DNA of 64,000 nucleotides from Lamellibrachia satsuma (taxonomy: Eukaryota; Annelida; Polychaeta; Sabellida; Siboglinidae). The notes beneath the pieces were generated by a model. That model made no database searches, had not been told where the DNA came from, and was given only the letters and a program-made list of their open reading frames with translations. Shown here one piece after another: positions 10,956 to 25,300 of this stretch; position 1 is the stretch's first letter; each line of letters begins with the position of its first letter. The DNA lies in the NCBI GenBank assembly GCA_033239005.1, contig BSQZ01000018.1:5157536-5221535 (forward strand), written 5' to 3'. Made by a program: the position numbers and the translations under genes.

Positions 10956-11945
10956 GATAGGGCATAATATCCTTAGCTCTTAGTGGAGTACTACTGAAGG
11001 TCCATAGTTTGCTGGATCAGTTCTAAAAATCCAGCACCACTAACTTCTTCAAACTTACGAATATCCTGAAGAAAAATAAAGAAAAACTTCTTAGTGTCAT
11101 TACTATTAAATATGATAACATTTGTTATATTTGCCTTTAATGTACTGGCTTATGGTTAGGGTAGGAGATTTGTTTATCTAACCCTGACTTAACCCATATG
11201 CAAGCCATAACCCCAATTTATATTGTTAATTGAATTAGCTCAACTAAGTTAACATAATTTAATATGATATTTCAATTAAATGTCACCCACTAGCACTGAC
11301 ACCCAGTGGCATTTCCAGCAGGCCTGCAGTCACTAGCCTGAGACAGACAGGTTCAGACATGTGTGAATTAGGGGAGAAATACCAATTACCAACTGGGTTG
11401 GGTACTGGGTAGTGGGCACCATTGGGCAGGTCATTCAGGTGGGCAATGTTTGGAGGGAAGACCTAGACAATAGAATGTCCACTGGGTCAAAGGGTGATAA
11501 GTTGATGGCTAATCATGGCTTGATTGCCTCTGCAAATATTTCTAAAGTAAACATTTGGGGCTGGCTACTTCCAGCCAAGTGAACTTATGGGGCCATTAGA
11601 TTCCATGCAAGGTCTCAATTTGCAACTATATAATACTAAAGAAATAATTTTAAGCATTAATTAACCGGAATTACACTTTATAATAAGTTTTTATTAAAAA
11701 ATAAAGTAATAATCGGTGTTTTGTATGAATATTTTTTATTATGTCCAGGCCCAGCCCAGGCCCGGCCCGCTCACACTAGGCCCAGGCCCGGCCCAAGCCC
11801 GGCCCAAGTCCGGCCCAAGCCCGATGTGTTTTAATTGTTTTCAGCTCAGGCCCAGCCCGGGCTCGCAGTATGTAGGCCCAGGCCCGTTCCGGCCCGCGAA
11901 ATTATGTAGAGGCCCGGCCCAAAGCCCGGCCCGCGCAGGGCACTA
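10580..11945. mobile_element. Non-autonomous hAT-like transposon with GGCCC-rich ends
   Basis: TAGTGCCCTGCGCGGGCC begins at 10580 and the same 18 bases appear inverted ending at 11945, so the element has perfect 18-bp terminal inverted repeats. About 230 bp inside the left end and 200 bp inside the right end are filled with irregular copies of GGCCCGGCCC/CCCAGGCCC, oriented outward to inward. Such sub-terminal arrays bind transposase in many hAT elements. The 1366-bp element has no transposase frame; the interior is AT-rich and contains an (AT)n tract at about 10902-10952. I could not identify a clean 8-bp target duplication. Confidence 0.6.
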
Positions 11946-11989
11946 CTACTAGCGCACACCGGACCTTACGAGTTACGCTCATAAAAAAT

Positions 11990-12235
11990 GTAATGGCTAA
12001 TGTCCCCTCGCAGCTTCGGGGCCTCTTGCTGCTTGTGGTGTGTACTGGGGCCTGCATCAGCCCATGAATTTAAAATTAAACATCAGAAATGCATTGTAAA
12101 CGCGTTTCGTAGGTCTACGTTTAATTTTGCTCTGGGGAGGCCGTGCATGCCCCAGCAGGCTCGGATGCCCCCTCTAAGACCAAGTGCACAGTGCGACTGC
12201 CCTGGCCTGGACCATCATTGACATTGCATCAATAC
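11990..12235. repeat. Diverged repeat related to 9800-9990
   Basis: CCCCTCGCAGCTTCGGGGCC, AAACGCGTTTCGTAGG and a GGGG...CCCC stretch echo the sequence left of the hAT-like element. It is probably the other half of an older element interrupted by that insertion. No coding sequence seen. Confidence 0.35.
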
Positions 12236-12239
12236 GAAA

Positions 12240-12760
12240 TTACGGTCAGCATAAATTGTGCACCCTGCCACGGCACATTAATGCTACATACACATCGGCT
12301 ATGACTCATATAACTAATAGGATCTATACTATTCAAAAGGATGCACAACGTTATTAAGCACGGTCTCTACTTCTTGTTAAACCGCACGCTGAAAGCCCAG
12401 TGCTAAATGTAAACACACACGTCCTTAGGCTTAGTACCTTATTATCGCCCAATTGGAATAAATTAAATTGCGCTGAAATTCCGCTGCATATTAATATTAG
12501 CAACTCGTATTAACTAAGGAATGTCTACCAACGCCTTATTTGTAATATTAAAGCAAACATTATAACTTATCTGAAGTATATTCTGACAAGTTTCACGTAA
12601 TTCAACAGAGCATCTCGATGCTATACTTCTAGTTGCATTACCTATATTTGTGCCGCTCAAAAATCCGTGGTAGTTTCTTTTAATAGAAACATCGCTAAAC
12701 CCAGCAATCGTGTGTTGTCTCAGTCTGTCTGTCTCGATGTGTTTATGACGCTGTCTCCTG
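12240..12760. other. Unannotated stretch
   Basis: No gene or clear repeat seen; open frames here run into the neighbouring microsatellite and are artefacts. Confidence 0.4.
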
Positions 12761-12761
12761 T

Positions 12762-12860
12762 GTGCGTGCGTGCGTGCGTGCGTGCGTACGTGCGTGTGCA
12801 CGTACGTGCGTTCGTACGTACGTACGTACGTGCGTGCGTGCGTGCGTGCGTGCGTGCGTA
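12762..12860. repeat. (GTGC)n/(GTAC)n microsatellite
   Basis: Alternating GTGC and GTAC tetramers, about 98 bp. Short sub-stretches such as ACGTACGTACGT are self-complementary. Confidence 0.97.
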
Positions 12861-13475
12861 TAGCGATTCTTCGAGGGTAGGCGACGTAGCAGCTTTCAAG
12901 AAAAACATTCTTTGTAAAAAATAAATACATTGCATTTATAGTGGGAGAGGTATTACAGTGCACGGCGTATCTGTATATAGGATTTCGCAAAAGAAAAAGA
13001 TTAATTAAGACCGTCATCGTAGAGTAAGGTGGGGCAAAGCGCCCACGTTGGGGCATAGCGCCCATGCCACTATCTTGGCGAATATTGCATTTGGTGGCTC
13101 CATATAGCGATAAAATGATTAGTTACTGACTCCTGACGACACATCAACGTGCTATAGCTTTATAGATTCGAACACGATGTAAATACAGCTGATTTACCGT
13201 TTCTTTGTTATTTGTTATAAAATCGCTTCCATATTAATTAACCAATTGCCACTAAATGGTTATGAATTTTGAAAAGCTTGGAATAACTTTCTAAGCTATG
13301 TTATATAACATGAATTTCCATGCCTTCAGTTACGGTGAGCAATAAAAGAAAATTCATGATTCAAAGCGTTCTCAGCATAGTCGACAGTGGGGCATAGCGC
13401 CATCTTTGAATTGGGGCAATGTAGCACTGTGAATACATTTTAGATGGCATGTTGTTGTGTAAATACAATATACAG

Positions 13476-13508
<33 letters not shown>

Positions 13509-13561
13509 AATATCAGTTTTTGTGTTTAGCGCACACACAAAGACACACAACTGTGTATAAT

Positions 13562-14737
<1,176 letters not shown>

Positions 14738-15209
14738 TTTGGATGAACAAATCCAACAGCACGTCGTTATAGCACATGTCGCTACACTGGAGCCACCAGC
14801 GAACTGCATTCAGTTTCCCTGGTGCGAAATATCATTCTTTGTTCCTTTTTTATTTGGTTTGTAGGTGCATTATGTATTTGCATTAAATAAAGTTATGTAT
14901 TCTTGTTATTACATAATCATTTTGTAGCCTATTGATAACATAAAACATACATGCAATTCCATATGGGGCATAGCGCCCATCCCATGTGCGCTTTGCCCCA
15001 CCTACGGGGCAAAGCGCCCAAATCGGGTGCATGCGCATAATTAATCACACTACAAAAACATGTTATTCGAATCATGTTAGATTAGCGTGACATATACTCC
15101 ATATAGTTACCGACATATTGCAGATAGTTGTAGGTATATATCATTAAATGGAGCCAACCGTTACGACGATATTAGTTACCCTGGGCGCTATGCCCCACCT
15201 TACTCTACG

Positions 15210-15740
15210 TAGGCCTACTTGTATTACGTATAGTCAAATGCTAGATAAATATATAGTGTTTCAAATATGCAGTGCCAGTTGACCTATGTTGCTGGCGGAG
15301 TGCCAGCAGTGGTCACTGGGAGCACACTTTAGGGATTAATGTGTGCGGTGTGAAATATGTGCTCTTCCTCCTTGTTCCCTGCTGTACATCTAGGGGTGAT
15401 GACCAGGTACAGTTACATTATTGTCGAACCACTCGTTCTGTTCTTTCTTTCCATAGTTTTCTATCGGCAACCCACTCTCTCCATATTTCATCCTCCCCCG
15501 ATCTTAAAATTCTCATATAGATATAGAGCATCATTAATCACATTCACTATCAATTAGAATATTGTCTTTATTAGTATATTTAGTTTAGTATTACTTATAT
15601 CATTTAAAATATGGTTACTTATAGTTTAATTAAACTGCTATATTGTAATGTTAATGCAGTGTGTTCTGTGGTAAACACAATGCTTCTTGAAGAGAACCCA
15701 GTGCATGATGACGCGTGGTAATTGGTTCTAGGAATGTAGA
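15210..15740. other. Unannotated stretch right of the pogo-like element
   Basis: Open frames around 15272-15557 show no family motifs. Nothing else recognised. Confidence 0.4.
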
Positions 15741-15742
15741 AC

Positions 15743-15743
<1 letters not shown>

Positions 15744-15832
<89 letters not shown>
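15744..15832. repeat. (TA)n microsatellite
   Basis: About 44 TA dinucleotides abutting the left arm of the palindromic element to the right. Confidence 0.97.
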
Positions 15833-15835
<3 letters not shown>

Positions 15836-15952
15836 TTTCCAGTGATAATTCATAGAACACTCTATGCACTGAAAGCTTACCCCAACACAGCAACATCAGT
15901 GTGTGTACGTGCGTGCGTCTTCAGGTTGCGCTACATAAACCAGTACCTGAAT

Positions 15953-16040
<88 letters not shown>

Positions 16041-16155
16041 ATTCAGCGCAACCTGAAGAAGCACGCACGTACGCACACTGATGTAGCTGTGTTGGGGGTA
16101 AGCTTCAGTGCATCGTAGCCATAGAGTGTTCTATGAATTATCACTGGAAAATCAT
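15833..16155. mobile_element. Palindromic fold-back element (MITE-like)
   Basis: GATTTTCCAGTGATAATTCA at 15833 and its inverse ending at 16155 open two arms of about 100-110 bp that pair almost throughout, including TTACCCCAACACAGC, CATCAGTGTG and TTCAGGTTGCGCT. The loop of about 110 bp is mostly (AT)n (15958-16036). The whole unit can fold into one long hairpin. It has no coding sequence. The arms differ by several small changes, so it is not a recent perfect inversion. Confidence 0.75.
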
Positions 16156-16159
16156 TGTA

Positions 16160-16555
16160 CTTACTCTTTATTAATGTCAATATATAGCTCTCATAGTATC
16201 AAGATATATTGTTACTGAAGGTGTTACCCGCATAGTCGGCAACATTGTAAGCACATGTATTGCCCTTGCTAAGACATTGCCATTTATACTATATGCATGG
16301 CTATATTTGCTAATGGATGACAATTATGTTTGGTACACTGATATTGTATGTTTTAGCAGTAATGTCAGTATGGAAGCAATAGTTTATATCTTTCCCTTGC
16401 TAACGTATTTGCACAAACTGAAACTATCTGTTGTATGACTTTCTGGGTTCCACTGTCTGTGTGTAGTGCATAGACACAACGACATAATGTTTCCTGTCGA
16501 TGAAGGACCCCACACTTACAATAATAATAATGGCATAACAAGAATTATGTAACAA
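16160..16555. other. Unannotated stretch
   Basis: AT-rich; no exon, RNA gene or repeat recognised. Confidence 0.4.
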
Positions 16556-16560
16556 GCGAA

Positions 16561-16745
16561 ACACTGGATACAGAAAACGATAATACACCATATTTGCACT
16601 GCCGCAAGCTGTTTTCGGACAGTAACGAAGGGAAAGAATGGGTGAAATGCGGACAATGTACGTGTGGGACTGACTGTGCAGGTATCGAGTGTGGACAATT
16701 TGTTTGCGAAGTGCATGATGATGATGACTTAGTAGTAAAAGTGGA
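16561..16745 (+). pseudogene. Second zinc-finger remnant of a pogo-like transposase
   Basis: One frame reads 'YLHCRKLFSDSNEGKEWVKC', 'GQC' and, after a short insertion, 'GIECGQFVCEVH'. This fits a worn PHD-like C-terminal finger of invertebrate pogo-type transposases (LyCr.lFsdS...W..C). The first Cys of the pair reads Leu ('YLHC'), and the last Cys reads His. No terminal inverted repeats were seen around it. Alternatively a chance Cys-rich frame, though the spacing argues against that. Confidence 0.4.
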
Positions 16746-16869
16746 TTCGTATTTCACGCACATTTTTAGAGAGAAAAAGATCGGGTGGAGTTTTGAAACA
16801 CCCTTTACATGTAGTAATTTCCACAATAAGGCGCCATATGTAAGTACAAATGTAGTCATATAATTGCAT

Positions 16870-19395
16870 ACATATCAACCTATGATGATCAACATGACTG
16901 AGATCATTAGCCACTCGGTGCCGCCCCGTTCGGGCCCGACAGTCTTGCACCTGGTCGCGTCGCACACGTGACCGACCGCTCCATCCCTTCATATATAAAC
17001 AAACATAGGAAGCATCACAAAGAAGTACAGAAGAAACGAAGTATTTTATTGATAGAGAAAATGAATCGTTGTGTTGAACGCCTGTGCGTACGGTTATAGT
17101 CGATTGTGACAGTCTTTGAGACTTCCTGCGACGGTTCTTAGCTGTGTGAGTCTGAGCTGCCGCTCACCTTTAGGACTACTGAGAAGAGGAGAGCAACGGT
17201 CTCCTTGGCCAACTCTGAGCGGTGCTCAATATCAATATTGCTTACCATCGAAAATGCCAAGAGTCTGCAGTGCTGTGGAGAAATTAATTAGTTATGACAA
17301 CATGGCGAACAGATATTGGCCTACATACGAGAAAGTATCGAGGCCCTGCTCCACGCAACTAATCATCGATATTTAATTAAACACACTAACTGCATGTTCA
17401 TGGTACCTAGATGATTGTGTCATCGAACGATGTTGCGGATAAGTTGTTGCTCTCCTCTTTATCCCGGTAGTCCGGATGCTGCTGGCACCAATCCACGTGA
17501 ACGGAGATTTATTGGCTATGTCAAAATGACGGAAAGTCTCAGTAGAAAACAAATTGTTTTAATAAAAATGTCAACTTTATTACGAGTCATGCTTAAGGGC
17601 TCGTTTTGCAGGGTGTTCCCCTAAATGTCTGTAGTGGATTAAATTTGATCACCATGAAAGTTCATTCTTACATTCGTAGTATTTTTACTGAACAGTCCTG
17701 TAGCTAGATTGAGCCGTTCCATGCCATTGTCAACAAACAATATACTTCTGAGCCACTTATAAACATGCAATCGAGTCATAGTTTCAAAAGAGTTGGTCGG
17801 TTTCGCGCATTTGGTATGCTGTGACTGCATGACTTATTGAATACTGTTATGCTAATTTGCTTTGAAAAATCCATCACACGTACACGTACCAAACATTTAC
17901 TTTTAATATAAAACAAATAAATGTCATTAATTAGAAGACTTAGGACTTACAAAATACCAGTGCAATTAAAGGTGCGATCCACACAACAGACTAACATATT
18001 ACACCTAACAGTTTGTACAGTATTGTTCATGGAACTCAATGAAATAAAGTTATACTTCTGTAATAACAACGTCTCCATGATCCGAACCTGCAGACCTTAA
18101 ACAATTGACATTATACTGCTGATTACAATCTTGTAGCACAATCTATATGCAATTCAATTGTTGTAATGACACTATTACAACAATTGCAAAATTTCAAATT
18201 ACGTTTTACATCACATGATTCAATGCGAATCAGCCAGACATTATAGAAGTGCAGCACACGCTGCTTCTTCCCAATTATGTACAAATATAAACTATTTTAC
18301 TGTTTTAGAAACATATCTCAACATTTGTCTTAAAAAGTTAGGTTATATGTAAGTAAAAACGCAAAAAAAGTGTACAATTGTTTGGAGAAACTAACCTTCC
18401 TTAGGTAAATTAAAACTTGGCCTGTAGAAGACGTATTGGAGGACATACAGGCGAATTATTTCCTTGCTCATATTTTCGTTTCTTATTTTATGATACATTG
18501 AATAATGGGACCATTTTGTATGGGTAATCTCCGTTACAAAAGGATATCGAAACGAGCTCGAGCTCTAGCTACAACCAAACAATATTTGACCAACTTTAAT
18601 TTAGCGCACAACGTATGTGCAATAAATGCCAGAACATATAATTTTATTTGGCATTTTATTGTTTTCCTTTCATGTTGAACGTTTTATGAATTTCAGTAAT
18701 ATTACACATCCTGTATTTTTCAAATCTGGAAGAAGGATATCTCTGGAAGTAGTCACGCTAGTCAAATAAGGTTTTTAGTGTTGTATTCAGCTTATTCTTC
18801 TCTACACGGCTGGCAGAACACATTATTAAAATAATCAAAAGTTTGATAGTTACATACGTGTCTGTTGCAAAAAAGAAGCATTTTTCCCGGAAGTTACAAA
18901 TAAAAAACTGTTTAATGTTTTCTGCAGTTGTATAATACAGTGTACATTGAAGATGGTTCTTATGACATAAATATAATGATATCTTTGTTCAATCAAGAAT
19001 GACACTGATTCTCAATTTGCCAATATTTGTTCAAACTGGTGGCTATTTTGTTCGTTACTATAGAAATGGGGGTCTGGCAGAAAAAAGTTGAAAATATGTT
19101 TTATTCAGTAAGACCCACTCTATAGTTTGATTAATTCTACAGAAGCAATGGCTGTACTTAGGATAATATTTCTGATGAAAGCTATGATACATCTCAATTA
19201 TCAAAGTAAGTTATACTGGTTATACGTTATGTTATGTTTTCCTCACACGCGGTTCAAAAACGTAATGGAGATAATGCAAATGTGTCCCACCAAACAGCTC
19301 TTCTGACAAAAACACTACAATGAAAGCTGCATAATCACTGTGGGAACAATCACTTGGGATATGTTATAACATGGACAGACATCTTGCTATGTTTC
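16870..19395. other. Long gene-free stretch; 3' flank of the DD3-3-like gene
   Basis: No exons recognised. It contains the region downstream of the DD3-3-like stop codon (minus strand), where the 3' UTR and poly(A) signal should lie; several AATAAA-like hexamers exist on the minus strand and I cannot choose one. 16905-16985 is locally CpG-rich without an assignable feature. Confidence 0.45.
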
Positions 19396-19398
19396 TCA

Positions 19399-22300
19399 CT
19401 AATGAACAATGAGCGTTCCCTTCTGACTGCGATTGGTGTAGTTGTTGTTTCTTGTACACATGTAATGATATCTGCCCTTCTTGAATTTGAGCAAAGCACC
19501 CTCATAAGATGGAGATGCATTGTCCAGTTTTGTATTCAAGAGCACGGAATCTTCACCACTTTTGGAGCAATCCGATTTCTTCACGCATCTGGAATTAACC
19601 GACAAATTGTTTCAAAACTAATCAGTTGGTGAAACTGTGAAGTAAACTAGTTAATTTAAAACTTAATTGATTTACAATGTGTCATCATCATTTAAAAGTA
19701 TTTCTCAAAATTTCTCTCTGTTATTTTTAGCACCACATAATACTTTATACACCTTTGTCAGAAGCATAAAATTAAATTACTGAAACATTCCTAAAAGAAA
19801 TGACAGCTATTAATTATGTTAACCAACCAGTAGATAATCAACAACATTTATAAAGTAAGGTACAACATAGCATTGTACGCACACAAAATATCCACAAGAC
19901 GCCATATTGAGAGCCGTATCACGTGACTTCAACTGCGTCACGCCGTGGTAGATCCACACCACTTCCATGTTGGACCACATCGTCGTGTTTTCAAATGGCA
20001 TGGGGAAGTTCTCATTCAGACCACTAATCTGTACTAGGTTGTTTCTGTCGGTGCCTAAAATAATTACAGAACACACCGCAATAGTATAGCTTGTCGATGT
20101 TATTTATTCATTTCATATTTGTTTGTTTGATATAAATTATGCACATAAGTACACATCTGAACAAATGTATACAGGATACTGGAGTGGAAGCCTGACAAAG
20201 AACAAGGAAGAGCGATCAATTTTAAGTTGGCAGCCTACTCTCTTCAAGAAAACAATTCCTTGCCAGACATGATCTTGCTAGAAATATTGTTTTTTTTATA
20301 CAGAATTTCTGCACGGTCAGTCACCATACAAATGCCTTTTGACACTTTGAAAGTCCTTCCAACATGACCGTCACGTGATGCCACTAAGACCTGGCTACCG
20401 TTCAACTCACAACCATAAACAAAACTTATGTCCGACTTTTCGATAATAAAACAATTACATCAAATGTCTGCTTCAGTTTTAGCTGTTTATTCATCTTCTA
20501 GTGAACTGACCTGCCTTTCCCTCTCCGTCCGCTCCTGCCTCTCCATCCCCTCCACTACCACCGTTGTGGTGAGTATTTGAACCTTCAACATAACATAATT
20601 ATGTCAAGCTGTCATATATTCTAGCCTGGTATGTGTTAATCACAAGTAAACATTTTATAAATTTTATTCTGGTGCTTGTGGCTCTACTTTTCACATTAGA
20701 ATAGAACCATCGTGAGCAGTGAAATAAGGATTAAAAGCATGTCCCGTATGTAGGGGAGTATACACCCAGATGTGCTGCTACAAGTTATACTATTTTAATT
20801 AATATACGTAATCCATCTGTTTTCAAAGTATGCTACCCTAGACATTGACCACGACAACTATAATACAGAATTACTTCAATAATATGTTTGTGCTTGGTGT
20901 ATGTACCCTGGTAGACGGAACAAATAGCAGATAGCATATATCACACAAAGTAAAACCATAATGAATACTACACTCATAGGCTACTCTGAAATTGAGAATA
21001 ATACCATCAGCTGCACTGTATATCGATTTCCTGAGATCAATATTGATTGTGTTTCATTAGTACCAGTATTATTTCTGTTGTACTATTGCTATTATTTTAC
21101 ACATGTGCAGACTGTTGAATGAGGACGATGACAATTTGGCAAACAGCAACCTTACCCGTCCACTGGATGTGCACAAGGTCATCTGAGGCGAGATGTAGAA
21201 GGTTGGGGAAGAAGTCGTACTCGACAGCAGGGAATGCTTGCACAATGTTCCCTCTCTTGCCTCGAACATTCAGATTGTATATTCTGCATGGAATCAGTTT
21301 AAAAAAAATTATTGTCAAAAAGTTACTTCAAAAACTAAATTATTATGGGCAATGATGGCTATATGTCTGTGTCTACACAGTAACTGGCAAGGACCCGAAG
21401 GTTATTACGCCAAAGTGGGGTAAAAGATCTTAATAATTAACCCAAGTGAAGTACTTATTCCCTGAAGAGGGTCATATATTATAAGCATCATCAAAGAGTA
21501 AAACAAATTCACTCTTCTAGTTCGACACTGACAAGCGAAGGTTTACGAACAACTGACCTTGCATCCTCTGCAACTTCTGGCCGAGGCCTAAGGATGAATA
21601 TATGAGTTCTATCCTGGAATACATGTCCAAAGTGTGCTGTGTCAACGGCCAATTTCAGGGTTGAACCTCCCGCTCCAACATCAATGTATGGATCATCTTT
21701 CACTGGTGACCTAAGTTATATACAAGTGTATAACCTGTTTACAGCATTAAGGCAGCTATACCATTGACTTCGTACAACAATTTGTTATCTTGCTTTTGTG
21801 CATAATATTGATGGCAGGATCAATCATGTTTGATAATCTGTATTTCTGATCACCTTTCGACCACTTATATACATTTGTTTTATATGTCATGGAGTGTACA
21901 AACTGGTACTGTTTAATGTGGCTAATGCTTGTTTGGTGCAGGGATTAGTAAATGATGGATACATGTATATAAAGGTTAGTAATGGGCATATTTTATGTAA
22001 ATGAAAGGGTAGGGTAACCATTTGTTTTTTCCAGTATAGGTAAAAGTGGGGTCTTTGCAACATATTGATACCTTGTAGCTGCCAACTCTCTTAGCTGAAA
22101 GTTCATGTTTACAAAATAAAACATGACAAGTTTTGGAAGTACTAAAAACATTTTATGGTAAACAGATAAAACTTACATTTCTTTGTTGTTTCTGTAGTCT
22201 GTGTGATGTGGGTCGTAGTCGTTACTGGAGACATTGTACCTTGAAGAGAGAGTCACATATAGGCCTAATAATGTTTTAATGGGTTTATGCTGGATATATA

Positions 22301-25300
22301 GACATTGTGGTACTGGTATTGTATTCACAATATATTATTACTCAATTCTGCATTGAGATTAAATTTTCTAATAACTGATATGCCGGTATGTATTTTTTAT
22401 TTCATATAATTTTGTCATAACTTAGTGGCGATTGTTATTAGCAGTCATTATTCTACAAACGGTAGATTGTGTAAACAATGTTTATGCTACAATATTATTA
22501 TGCTCACTATAAAATAAAACTTCACAACATACATTTAAAAAAGAAACAGTTTCCTTACCGTACTCTTAAGATGCATGCCTGTGGCTTTCCAGAGGGAAAG
22601 TATGGCAACACCCATGTAATATTATTTGCAGCACCAAACCTCCCATTACCTAGATGATTAGACCTAAAAACAAATCCATAACAAAACTGTTAGACAGTTG
22701 TTTCGAATAAACATAAATTTAATAGTACTCTGAAATGTCCTGATTGCAACTTAATTGTGCATTGGTAAGTAGTAAATTTTCAATACTTACACTGATTTAT
22801 ATTTTGCACTATTCTACTGGTATGTTTGTTTCCTTCTATTTCATAATTCATTATTATAGCTTGGATAATTGAAGAAAAAAATTTGTTAATTTTTATTTGT
22901 TATTTGTATGTAAAAAATTAAATTGTCATAATTTCACAAATTTGTCATTACCTTGACCAGGGTGCACTCTGACAGGTGGGTTCATCGAGGCGAACCAAAC
23001 ATTGCCTGGTGGTGCCATCTGGGGAGTCATAAGGTACAGCCCAAATGTACTGAATGCCATCTCTGCTGGCAGACTCGCATGCTGCCTGGCTGGAATATGC
23101 TGCAAAACAAACTCAAGTCAATTGGGTGGAAAGATATTTTCAGGAAAGAAATTGTAGAAAGCTCTCATTCCAAATGAGAAATAATTAGATAAAAGTCAAA
23201 ACAAAGTAAACTGTTAAATACAAATGACTGAATGCAAGGTCTATAGATATAGATGCACAGCATGTCAGTTTGAAATGTACAAATACAAATATTTTCAAGA
23301 CATTATCAAAATCTGTCATAGATCCCTCTCCTCAATTAATTCTGAAATGACTACATTAGGCAGGAAAAAATACTAAAACAAATTCTGCCATTTTTAGTCT
23401 AATTAGACACTAAGATGATGCAATGACCTGTTTATATTTTTATTTATAGTTTCAAAAAAATTTGCTATAACTTAATCACTCATGCATCTTCAGTTAACTA
23501 AGTTGAGATTATCATGCATTAGTGTTTTAATTCTTCCTGTATATGTTATAGTATTCATATATCCATTATAGTGTGGTGACTTTAATATGTAACTATTGAC
23601 CACGCAAGGTATGACCACATAAGATGACAAGCCATACCAGGTGCTTTCTCAAGGTAATTGAAGAGTTGAACCCATGCACCGCCATGTTTCTTACACTCGG
23701 ATTTGTTATCCCATGACGAGTAATGTTTCCGCATCTTCCGTGTTGCATCCCAGAATTCCACACACTCGTGGTAAGGTTGCACATTGAAACTGTTCTTCTG
23801 GTAATGCCTGCAATGCAAGGCACACACCCGGTGTAATTTTTGGCGCCAGTCTGACAGGACACTATAAATAATATATGTGAAGTAGCTGGTGAAAATTTAT
23901 TTTAAAAGAATAAAATGGTGCAAATCAGAAATAGGTAACATCATCATCTGCATTGCCAGACCACACAATCAACAATGAAACTATGATGTTTGCCATATAA
24001 AACTATCTAGAAACTTATAATTCCTGTATCACCAATGGTGTATGTATACATAAACCACTGGTATTTCAAATCTCTAGGCACTAGTTTCCACAACTGAGAA
24101 CAACATGGGTTTGACTTCAGTTTTCCAACAAATAAACAAATAAAATGTTTTGCAACTGTATGCTATGAGCACAATTAAACAAAGTTGGACCATCACAAAT
24201 GCCTCCATTAGGTCAAGAAAATGTTTCTGCTTTCTTGACAGATGAAATTTCAAAATTGGATGTGGAAACATAAAAACAAATATTTTCTGTAACACACCTT
24301 ACTCAGAATGACAAGAATTTATTGTACTGTAATTGTAATGTACGTGTATAAAACAGAACAAATGTATGTACTCATAATAAGATACATTTAGACGTTATTG
24401 ACTACATTGAAAGAAACTAATTAAACACACAGTTGTTCCATCAACATTCACCAGGTGGCACCACTGTCTCACATGCAAACCAAATAATTAGTACTCACTC
24501 ACATTGGGAGTCATTCTCTGCGAGCACGGCAATATCTCTCCATGGTGATGGATGCCAGTAGGGAAAGTAGTCTCGTTCCTCTGGGCACTCGTAACCATAT
24601 CGATCGCCAGTTGGGTTCTGTCTTGTATTGATGGCACCAGTATAGCCATACACCTTGTTGACTGTCAAGGTCTGGTCTGCTGTGAATAGCCCTGGAAGAT
24701 TCAAAATGATATACCATTGTAACCATGCATCTTATTTCAGGATGCACAAATACAACAGAATAAACACAATATACTACTAATTTATAAGGAAATTATAACA
24801 CTTGTGTGTCCTACTTAGGCCCTGAAATGTATTAAGATGGAAACTTAATGCAGATTTATCCAAATGAGATGAAGACAGATAAATGTCTTAGCATCACACC
24901 TAGGAAACATTTCCCAGGCAGGCCAAATACTAACGACAATGTAGATTTATCTGGAGGCCATGCCAACACCTGGCCCAAAGATGATTAAGATATGTAGTAA
25001 TGTAAGATAATTGTAACTATAATCTGTACCTCCATTTCTCCTCCTGATGACACATTTGTCGTACCACTGCCATGATTCATGTAGACCTGTGTTTGACCCA
25101 ACTGACTGAGTCTGTCTAGCTGTCATCTGGGCCTTCGTCTCCACTCTACCGCGTCGAGGCTTAAAGCCAGCAGTTCTAAATACTTCTCCATTTTTGAATA
25201 TGTTCTTATCTGTTGTTCCTGTAAAATGAAAATATATATACACACACGCACACGCACACACACACACACATATATAATTACATATACATGCATGCTTGTA

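Noticed and set aside
15272..15557. Overlapping plus frames near the pogo-like element
   Set aside because: Two overlapping frames with no motif; typical chance frames.
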